This document shows positions 29,597-29,933 of a stretch of DNA of 29,933 bases, in pieces. The notes under the pieces were generated by a model that saw only the letters and a list, made by a program, of their open reading frames with translations, was not told where the DNA came from and did no database searches. Source of the stretch: an uncultured Collinsella sp. (GTDB lineage: Bacteria > Actinomycetota > Coriobacteriia > Coriobacteriales > Coriobacteriaceae). The DNA lies in NCBI GenBank assembly GCA_958407085.1, contig CATYHY010000002.1, positions 1 through 29,933 on the forward strand, written 5' to 3'. Each line of letters begins with the position of its first letter. The stretch's first letter is position 1. A program made the position numbers and the translations under genes.

Positions 29597-29933
29597 ATGA
29601 ACAAACATCTTAAGTTGTTTTCGGCATTGTTGGTGCTGATGCTCTTTGCGTCCGTTTCTATGTTTGTATGCCCTGCGGATGCAGAGGCTGCTCAGACTCT
29701 GGTTGAGAATTCTTGGCGTTATGAGGGTGGACAATTAGTTTCAGATGATGCTTCTTCCGAAGAAGACGGAATAGCTTTATTGTCTATGGACGCTCTTCCC
29801 GATGGGGTTACAGCTCAGGGCATTGACGTCAGCGAGCACCAAGGGCGTATTGATTGGGACGCAGTTAAAGCTTCTGGCATCGATTTCGCTATTCTGCGCG
29901 TTGGGTTTGGCGCTCCGTCTTTCGGCGGTCGAG
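29597..29933 (+). CDS. secreted GH25 (lysozyme) family protein, 5' part only
   Basis: The first 112 residues are visible; the gene runs off the window. A signal peptide (about 1-31, ending ADAEAA) is followed by a short acidic linker and the start of a GH25 domain: GIDVSEHQGRIDWDAVKASGIDFAILRVGFG. The D in GIDVS is one of the conserved acidic residues of GH25 muramidases, which cut the glycan strand of peptidoglycan. ATG 29597 is preceded by GACGAGG about 6 bases upstream. With the two upstream genes it makes a series of secreted wall proteins. Whether it also carries wall-binding repeats cannot be seen. Confidence 0.9.
   Translation, partial: MNKHLKLFSALLVLMLFASVSMFVCPADAEAAQTLVENSWRYEGGQLVSDDASSEEDGIALLSMDALPDGVTAQGIDVSEHQGRIDWDAVKASGIDFAILRVGFGAPSFGGR

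Overview
The window looks like chromosomal DNA of a high-GC, Gram-positive gut Coriobacteriia, most like Collinsella or a close relative. This rests on recognition rather than a search: the G/C-rich third codon positions, the sufCBDSU gene order with an Rrf2 regulator, the secreted proteins built from many aromatic/Gly cell-wall-binding repeats (G-W-Y-Y...SGAMATGW), and the many family-2 glycosyltransferases. No plasmid or phage backbone is visible.

Layout. (a) 1-450: the 3' half of a tRNA-Lys(CUU) with its terminator, a second partial copy of the same tRNA tail, and a strongly structured stretch at 330-404. (b) 451-3991, minus strand: a fumarate reductase/aspartate oxidase-type flavoprotein, then a two-gene unit encoding a NifU-like scaffold and a GGGtGRT-family protein of unknown function. 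(c) 4395-5204: a Y1/HUH (RAYT-like) transposase. (d) 5282-10527, minus strand: the complete SUF iron-sulfur cluster operon sufC-sufB-sufD-sufS-sufU, with touching or overlapping genes. It is divergent from an Rrf2/IscR-like regulator (10750-11181) that is followed within 8 bp by a MntA/HepT type VII toxin-antitoxin pair. (e) 12012-15825: a secreted, probably sortase-anchored lysozyme-like protein and a degenerate AAA-ATPase-like protein. (f) 15850-24036: six glycosyltransferase genes (one on the minus strand, five in series on the plus strand), probably for a surface polysaccharide. (g) 24033-25459, minus strand: an AT-richer two-gene island, a DUF4869-like protein plus a compact P-loop/Toprim-like protein. 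(h) 25784-29933: three secreted cell-wall proteins: a repeat protein with a His/Cys tail, a repeat protein with an NlpC/P60-like domain, and the start of a GH25 lysozyme.

How the parts may work together. Two separate Fe-S-related loci occur close together: the housekeeping SUF machine with its likely sensor-regulator, and the NifU-like/GGGtGRT pair. Regions (e), (f) and (h) form a cell-envelope neighbourhood: polysaccharide synthesis, wall-anchored proteins and wall hydrolases. The best candidate for an undescribed system is the AT-rich DUF4869/Toprim-ATPase pair wedged between the glycosyltransferases and wall proteins. Second is the NifU-like/GGGtGRT pair. A third theme is a ~35-bp palindrome-like sequence seen twice in the suf/rrf2 promoter region and once at the far end of the operon beside the RAYT gene.
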